DNA of 9,730 nt, from NCBI GenBank assembly GCA_021324035.1, contig JAJPJU010000162.1, forward strand, positions 1 to 9,730, in the 5' to 3' direction. The notes beneath the pieces were generated by a model. It saw nothing but the letters and a program-made list of their open reading frames with translations, made no database searches and was not told the DNA's origin. Positions 5,868 through 9,730 of the stretch are shown piece after piece (within the stretch, counting starts at the first letter, position 1; the number at the start of each line of letters is the position of its first letter). A program made the translations under genes and the position numbers. Origin of the DNA: Spartobacteria bacterium (GTDB taxonomy: Bacteria > Verrucomicrobiota > Verrucomicrobiia > Chthoniobacterales > UBA10450).

Positions 5868-6581
5868 ATGAAACTTCCAACCGTCCAGGAACAGAAACGA
5901 TTTCGATCGCCCACAGTCACGCCGCAGGCATTGGCGTGGGATGGCAAACAACTTTGGGTTAGCTCGCGCGACTTGGGTTTTTTCTACAAACTCAGCGCCG
6001 ACGGGTCAAAAATCGTCGAAGAGGTTGATCCGCCCGGGGTGATTTGGGCGGCGGTCGCCACCAACGGTTCCATGCACCTGACCATTGGCAAAGGTTTGGA
6101 CGACAATCGCTACGTATATCGTCACAACGCCAAGGACGGCTTTACAAAATTATTTGCCTGTCCGGATTTCACTGGATCGTATCTGAGCTTTGACGGCGAA
6201 AATATTTATCTCAGTCAGTGGTACGAACAGCGCATTTTGAAAATGGATAAGAAAGCCAACGTTGTCGGAACGATCAATATTGGCGCAGAAATCTGCGGCC
6301 AGACATTCGCCAATGGCGCGCTGTATGTGTTGCGCGGGACGGAGAATGTTCCGCGGCCGCCTTACGCGGGAGGCAAACCGACGCCGGAGCGATTTAAAAG
6401 CGGTGTGAAAGAAGGCGAAGAACAGTGGTGGATTTCACTCGTCAACCTGGGCGACAAGACGCCCGACGTTGTAGACGTGGCCAAAGTTCCGTTTGCGGCC
6501 CGATCATTAACTTTCGACGGCAAGAATTTCTGGTCGAACCATCGGGCTGCGAACGAAACGGTCTGTTTTTCGATCAGGTAG
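5868..6581 (+). CDS. small beta-propeller-like protein, 237 residues
   Basis: Unnamed protein with no signal peptide, so probably cytoplasmic. It shows a recurring blade signature of the form LxxDGxxxW/Y: ALAWDGKQLWVSS at 21-33, YLSFDGENIYLSQ at 105-117, QTFANGALYVLRG at 145-157 and SLTFDGKNFWSNH at 213-225. This suggests a short YncE/SMP-30-like beta-propeller. The EGPVW motif and metal ligands expected of a true gluconolactonase are not evident, so no catalysis is assigned. Pairing with gluconokinase makes a sugar-acid or lactone role tempting but unproven. GAGG precedes the ATG at 5868. The stop codon TAG lies inside the REP doublet. At 237 residues it is shorter than most six-bladed propellers (about 300). 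Confidence 0.85.
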   Translation: MKLPTVQEQKRFRSPTVTPQALAWDGKQLWVSSRDLGFFYKLSADGSKIVEEVDPPGVIWAAVATNGSMHLTIGKGLDDNRYVYRHNAKDGFTKLFACPDFTGSYLSFDGENIYLSQWYEQRILKMDKKANVVGTINIGAEICGQTFANGALYVLRGTENVPRPPYAGGKPTPERFKSGVKEGEEQWWISLVNLGDKTPDVVDVAKVPFAARSLTFDGKNFWSNHRAANETVCFSIR

Positions 6582-6630
6582 AGGCGACTGACCTCAGTCG
6601 CCATTGGCGGCTCGGTGAGCCGCCGCTACC
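6577..6630. repeat. REP doublet (two inverted GTAG-headed hairpins), possible bidirectional terminator
   Basis: Unit 1, plus strand: GTAG at 6578, then stem GGCGACTGA (6583-6591), CC, and TCAGTCGCC (6594-6602). Unit 2, minus strand: GTAG (plus CTAC 6626-6629), then stem GGCGGCTC, ACC, and GAGCCGCC (6624 to 6606). Both stems are perfect. The outer ends GGTAGAGGCG and CGCCGCTACC also pair at 9 of 10 positions, so the whole is one symmetric element. A GTAG head before a hairpin is the hallmark of REP sequences mobilised by RAYT transposases. It sits between convergent genes and overlaps the propeller gene's stop. No U-tract is present, so termination is uncertain. Confidence 0.8.
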
Positions 6631-6631
6631 T

Positions 6632-7006
6632 TCACGCGCTTAGAATTCCGGCGAATCTATTGCGATAGCGCCAGAACACGACTATCCAAAGCAACGTCGC
6701 GACCACGCCGGGCCCAATGCCGGCAGGCTCCATCAGAAGATGAAACGCCCAAATGTTGAAGAGAATCGCGGCGAGAATTGTCAGACCGAGCGGAACGAAT
6801 TTTCCGGTCAGCAGCATTAAGCTGCTCAGGAGCTGCATTGCGCCGATGACTTGGGCGTAATGGCTCGCGGTGAAGACTTTGACGTAATCGCCAGCCAGGC
6901 CCGGCGGCGGAGGAGGTTGGGGGAGAAAAGTTAGAAATGGAAACACGCCGAATACGACAAAGGCCAAACCGAGAAGTGTGCGGACAATAATCGTCGCGAT
7001 TTTCAT
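6632..7006 (-). CDS. DoxX-like small membrane protein
   Basis: Inner-membrane protein of 124 residues with four hydrophobic segments (about 5-27, 50-68, 72-92 and 98-113). Start and end match DoxX/DoxD-like proteins: RTLLGLAFVVFG, a Pro-rich loop LPQPPPPPGLAGDY at 28-41, TGKFVPLGLTILA, NIWAFHLL, and a basic end FWRYRNRFAGIL. DoxX homologues are linked in other bacteria to redox or oxidative-stress membrane complexes, but most are uncharacterised, so no reaction is given. The ATG at 7006 is preferred over the upstream 7024 start because AAGGA lies about 8 bases before it and MKIATIIVRT is the family-like start. It is monocistronic between the convergent REP element and a divergent promoter region shared with the creatininase-family gene. 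Confidence 0.9.
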   Translation of the reverse strand: MKIATIIVRTLLGLAFVVFGVFPFLTFLPQPPPPPGLAGDYVKVFTASHYAQVIGAMQLLSSLMLLTGKFVPLGLTILAAILFNIWAFHLLMEPAGIGPGVVATLLWIVVFWRYRNRFAGILSA

Positions 7007-7076
7007 GGCGCACATCCTTACCAAACCGGCATTGAAAAGAAAGAATTAAGGAATCGATTCGCCAGAGACTTCAAAA

Positions 7077-7082
7077 TATAAT
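7077..7082 (+). promoter_or_regulatory. consensus -10 box, possible leaderless promoter of the creatininase-family gene
   Basis: A perfect TATAAT ends 6 bases before the ATG at 7089, the distance expected between a -10 box and the transcription start. No Shine-Dalgarno precedes the ATG. No good -35 is seen. Transcription would begin at or next to the A of the start codon, giving a leaderless mRNA. Confidence 0.55.
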
Positions 7083-7088
7083 TATCCC

Positions 7089-7793
7089 ATGCGCATCAGC
7101 GAGATGAACTGGATGATGGTCGAAGAGTATTTGAAACGTGACGACCGGTGCGTCCTGCCCCTCGGTTCCACGGAACAGCACGCCTATCTCAGTTTGAGCG
7201 TGGACAGTATTCTGGCCGAGCGTCTCGCGACCGAAGTGGGAGAATTGGCGAAGGTGCCGGTCTTTCCAGTCCAACCTTACGGAATCACGCCCTATTTCCG
7301 CGCGTTTCCGGGAACGATCACACTGCGGGTGGAAACGTTTCTCTCAGTTGTTCGCGAAATCCTTGACGCTCTCCAGGAGCAGGGGTTCAAACGAATCTTC
7401 ATCGTCAATGGTCACGGCGGCAACGCACCGGCCCAGAACCTCACCGGGGAATGGCTCGCCGATCATCCGGGAATGCGGATCAAATTTCATAACTGGTGGA
7501 ACGCACCCAAAACCTGGGCCGCGGTGACCGCGATCGATCCAGTGGCGTCGCACGCCTCCTGGATGGAAAATTTTCCGTGGACGCGTTTGGAGAAAATCAA
7601 AATGCCATCGGAACAGAAGCGAGAAGTTGATATGAATCATCTTCGCCAGCTCGATCCGAAGGCGCTGCGCGCGTATTTGAATGATGGAAACTGGGGCGGC
7701 GTATATCAAAAGAGCGATGAAGAAATGATGAAAGTGTGGCGCGTCGCCGTCCAAGAAACATTGGAATTGTTGAATAACGACTGGGCAAAATGA
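7089..7793 (+). CDS. creatininase-family amidohydrolase
   Basis: Predicted cytoplasmic metal-dependent amide hydrolase of 234 residues. The N-terminal metal motif is LPLGSTEQH at 23-31 (Glu29, His31), followed by Asp39 in LSLSVD. The fold signature IVNGHGGN is at 105-112 with His109. SHASWMEN at 154-161 is in the place of the HAGxxE block of the family. The canonical EQHGPHLPL is changed to EQHAYLSL, losing the second His and one residue, so this is a divergent subfamily. Relatives act on creatinine, formamides, and riboflavin- or mycofactocin-pathway intermediates; substrate cannot be assigned, and true creatininase is unlikely. Its end overlaps the next gene by ATGA, indicating coupling. 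No Shine-Dalgarno is seen, consistent with the leaderless promoter. Confidence 0.92.
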   Translation: MRISEMNWMMVEEYLKRDDRCVLPLGSTEQHAYLSLSVDSILAERLATEVGELAKVPVFPVQPYGITPYFRAFPGTITLRVETFLSVVREILDALQEQGFKRIFIVNGHGGNAPAQNLTGEWLADHPGMRIKFHNWWNAPKTWAAVTAIDPVASHASWMENFPWTRLEKIKMPSEQKREVDMNHLRQLDPKALRAYLNDGNWGGVYQKSDEEMMKVWRVAVQETLELLNNDWAK

Positions 7794-8254
7794 AAAACTT
7801 GGGACGCCGCGCGCTAATACTTCTGATTGGGCCGATCGTGATCGGCGCGTCGGGCACGCTGTTAGGCCAGGATGAGCCAGGGCCGTTTGAAAGATTATTT
7901 CGGGCGATACGCCACGGGTTTAACGAGCCGCAACATCACTCGAAATCGCATCGCAACAGCAGTAGTCACAAACAAACGGCGGGAAACACCGAGACTGGCG
8001 ATGACCAATCGAACGTTGCTAACGAAACGAGCGGAGGCGTAGGCAAGCCGCCTAACCAAAGAAACACAAAGAGCACGAGCCGCGCGGTCACCAAGAAGGG
8101 CGAAGATTTACCGTACGGCACACCGGTCGCCGGTAAACAAGGGTTCGTGACCAGTCCGTTTTCGCCGAACAGTGGCTACATCGATGTTCGCGGTTTTGCG
8201 CCGGGAACGCCGGTGAAAGATCCTTACAGCGGCAAAGTTTTTCTTACGCCCTGA
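7790..8254 (+). CDS. secreted hypothetical protein with a conserved C-terminal module
   Basis: Exported protein of 154 residues. Residues 1-26 are a signal peptide (basic MKNLGRRA, hydrophobic core, then ASGTLLGQ). Residues 45-105 are a low-complexity polar linker rich in His, Ser, Asn, Gly and Thr. The C-terminus at 108-154 is compact: LPYGTPVAGKQGFVTSPFSP, NSGYIDVRGFAPGTPVKDPY and SGKVFLTP. I associate this tail with small secreted Verrucomicrobiota proteins, from memory and without a database check. The DPYSGKVF end resembles an anchoring or interaction module, but its function is unknown. The ATG overlaps the creatininase-family stop (ATGA), so translation is probably coupled. There are no cysteines. 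Confidence 0.82.
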   Translation: MKNLGRRALILLIGPIVIGASGTLLGQDEPGPFERLFRAIRHGFNEPQHHSKSHRNSSSHKQTAGNTETGDDQSNVANETSGGVGKPPNQRNTKSTSRAVTKKGEDLPYGTPVAGKQGFVTSPFSPNSGYIDVRGFAPGTPVKDPYSGKVFLTP

Positions 8255-8270
8255 GGTGGGGAAGAAGCTT

Positions 8271-8298
8271 GGAGATGGGAGCTAGGAGTTAGGTTAGA
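8271..8298. repeat. heptad array, GGAG every 7 bases
   Basis: GGAGATG, GGAGCTA, GGAGTTA and GGTTAGA are contiguous 7-base units. They lie in the gap between the convergent secreted-protein and chloride-channel genes, with the last unit overlapping the latter's stop codon (8294-8296). The short gap shows no hairpin with a U-tract. Confidence 0.6.
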
Positions 8299-9730
8299 GC
8301 GATTCGGCGTTCGTTGCAGAGGTGATCTTGCTGCCGGCGAGAGCCAGAATCACGTCTGTCTTCGAAACGCTGCCGATCAACTGCTCGCCGTTGGCGAAGC
8401 TGACTACAGGAAGACGTTCGCCGTCGTGTTGGCTAAAGCGCTCGAGCGCTTCGAGCAGAGACGCATCCGGCGATACCGACGGGAAATGATCGCGCAAGAC
8501 GTCGCCGGCGATAACAACCTTGGCCAGCTCCGGAGTATTTAAAAAATTCTTGATGTCGTGCAGTGAAACGGCGCCCAGAAAACGGTCGTGATCGGTGACG
8601 TAAAGATAATTGAATCGCGTGGCGATAAACTTTTGGCCAATCTCGGCGAAACCGGCAGTGGGCGAAACTGTCAACGGTTGCGGCTTCATCAAATCGCGAA
8701 CGTGTAACTCGGCGAGCTGCTTTCGATAATCGCCCGCGCCTTTGCGTTTGAGGGCTTCGGCGTAAATCGATCGCTTATCGATGCTGACAGACGTGTAATA
8801 GGCGACCACGCATGCGAGCATGAGCGGCAAAATGATTTGATAGTCCCACGTCATCTCAAAAATCATCACGATGGCCATGATGGGCGCGTGAGTGGCCGCG
8901 GCCAGAAATGCGCCCATTCCCACAAGCGCGAACGCGCTTGGGTTCACAGGGAGATCCGTGACTCCGTGGGTGCCGGTCCCAAATAAGAATCCGAGACTCG
9001 CTCCGACGAAAAGCGTCGGTGTAAAAACTCCGCCAACCGCGCCAGAACCGAACGTCGCGGTAGTGGCGAGGATCTTTAGAATCAAAATGACGGTGAGGGT
9101 TTGCCACAACCACTCACCGCGCAAAATCCCGCTGACGGTGCTCGAGCCATTGCCGCAAACTTCCGGATGCCAAATCGCAAATACGCCGACAATTACTCCG
9201 CCGACGAGCATCTTGAGATAAACCGGTGCGTTCAGGCGTCCCACCCAGTCTTCCACCACGTTTAACAACCGAATGAACCAGGGCGCGATGAGTCCGGCGG
9301 CCAGACCCAGCAGCAGGTACGGCACAATCTCCCAATTCCGGTTCAACTGAAACGGCGGGATTTTGTAGAGCGGGTCGGGTCCGAGAAATCCGCGAACCGT
9401 CAGAGTTGCAATGACGCTAGAAAAAATCAGTGGGCCGAGCATTTCCATCGCCATCGATCCGAGAACGATTTCGGCCACGAAAATTGCGCCCGCGATCGGT
9501 GCGTTGTAAGCCGAGGCAATTCCAGCGGCCGCGCCGCAACCGACGAGCAACCGTAGTCGCGGCGTGGACCAGTTCTGCAAACGCCCGAGACCTGATGCAA
9601 TCACCGACGCGAGCTGAACGAGCGGTCCTTCGCGTCCGATTGATCCGCCGGAGGCGATGGTGAACAAAGCCGAAAGCGATTTTGCCAGCGTCCAACGCGT
9701 GGAAATTTTTCCGTCGCCGAGCACAACTGC
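8294..9730 (-). CDS. CLC-family chloride channel/antiporter with two CBS domains (N-terminus beyond right edge)
   Basis: Integral membrane anion channel or Cl-/H+ antiporter, 479 codons including the stop visible; the frame is open at 9730 so the start is outside. The first CLC helices, including the GSGIP motif, are missing. Visible in order, counted from the codon at 9724: GREGP at 30-34 with the gating Glu32, YNAPIAGAIFVAEIV at 73-87, GSGAVGGVFTP at 226-236, and SIYAEAL with the anion-site Tyr321. CBS1 is about 343-396 (VRDLMKPQPLTVSP) and CBS2 about 407-464 (AGDVLRDHFPSVSP), a cytoplasmic regulatory pair that usually binds adenine nucleotides. Ile86 stands where ClC-ec1 has the internal proton glutamate E203, which argues for a channel or atypical coupling. 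It converges on the secreted-protein gene, with the heptad array between them. Confidence 0.95.
   Translation of the reverse strand, partial: AVVLGDGKISTRWTLAKSLSALFTIASGGSIGREGPLVQLASVIASGLGRLQNWSTPRLRLLVGCGAAAGIASAYNAPIAGAIFVAEIVLGSMAMEMLGPLIFSSVIATLTVRGFLGPDPLYKIPPFQLNRNWEIVPYLLLGLAAGLIAPWFIRLLNVVEDWVGRLNAPVYLKMLVGGVIVGVFAIWHPEVCGNGSSTVSGILRGEWLWQTLTVILILKILATTATFGSGAVGGVFTPTLFVGASLGFLFGTGTHGVTDLPVNPSAFALVGMGAFLAAATHAPIMAIVMIFEMTWDYQIILPLMLACVVAYYTSVSIDKRSIYAEALKRKGAGDYRKQLAELHVRDLMKPQPLTVSPTAGFAEIGQKFIATRFNYLYVTDHDRFLGAVSLHDIKNFLNTPELAKVVIAGDVLRDHFPSVSPDASLLEALERFSQHDGERLPVVSFANGEQLIGSVSKTDVILALAGSKITSATNAESL

Noticed and set aside
6583..6624. The two hairpins as an ordinary rho-independent terminator
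   Set aside because: No T-run follows either stem on either strand; GTAG heads and inverted pairing fit a REP doublet better, though it may still slow polymerase.

Overview
The window looks like chromosomal DNA from an environmental, probably soil, bacterium of the Verrucomicrobiota (Chthoniobacterales or Pedosphaera-like). This placement is moderate and is inference. It rests on the mix of gene families and on a small secreted protein whose C-terminal module I associate with that phylum. It also rests on short period-7 and period-8 arrays at gene borders. No rRNA, tRNA, CRISPR array, phage gene or transposase gene is visible, and no stretch over 300 bases lacks a gene.

Left block (1-2179, all minus strand): a TetR-family regulator is followed by an unrecognised 107-residue protein, a zinc alcohol dehydrogenase and the start of an SDR oxidoreductase that runs off the left edge. 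The same 11-base core, CGACCAGTCAA, lies upstream of the regulator and upstream of the 107-residue gene. It is the best candidate operator, so the regulator probably controls itself and the dehydrogenase operon. The regulator carries two cysteines (101, 107), which would suit electrophile sensing. This block is the most system-like part of the window.

Middle block (2325-5278, minus strand): a cupin, a membrane acyltransferase and an EamA/DMT exporter, the last two overlapping by ATGA, then a secreted 140-residue protein of unknown function. Two GTGACNN heptad arrays lie inside and just upstream of the exporter gene. A pair of period-8 arrays fills the gap upstream of the cupin.

Right block: gluconokinase and a small beta-propeller-like protein form a plus-strand pair (5356-6581). 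They end in a REP doublet with GTAG heads that separates them from a convergent DoxX-like membrane protein. A creatininase-family amidohydrolase follows, with a consensus -10 box placed so that its mRNA could be leaderless. It overlaps by ATGA a gene for a secreted protein with a conserved C-terminal module. The window closes with a CLC chloride channel/transporter carrying two CBS domains (minus strand, N-terminus beyond the right edge). It keeps the gating glutamate but has isoleucine where the internal proton glutamate of E. coli ClC-ec1 sits.
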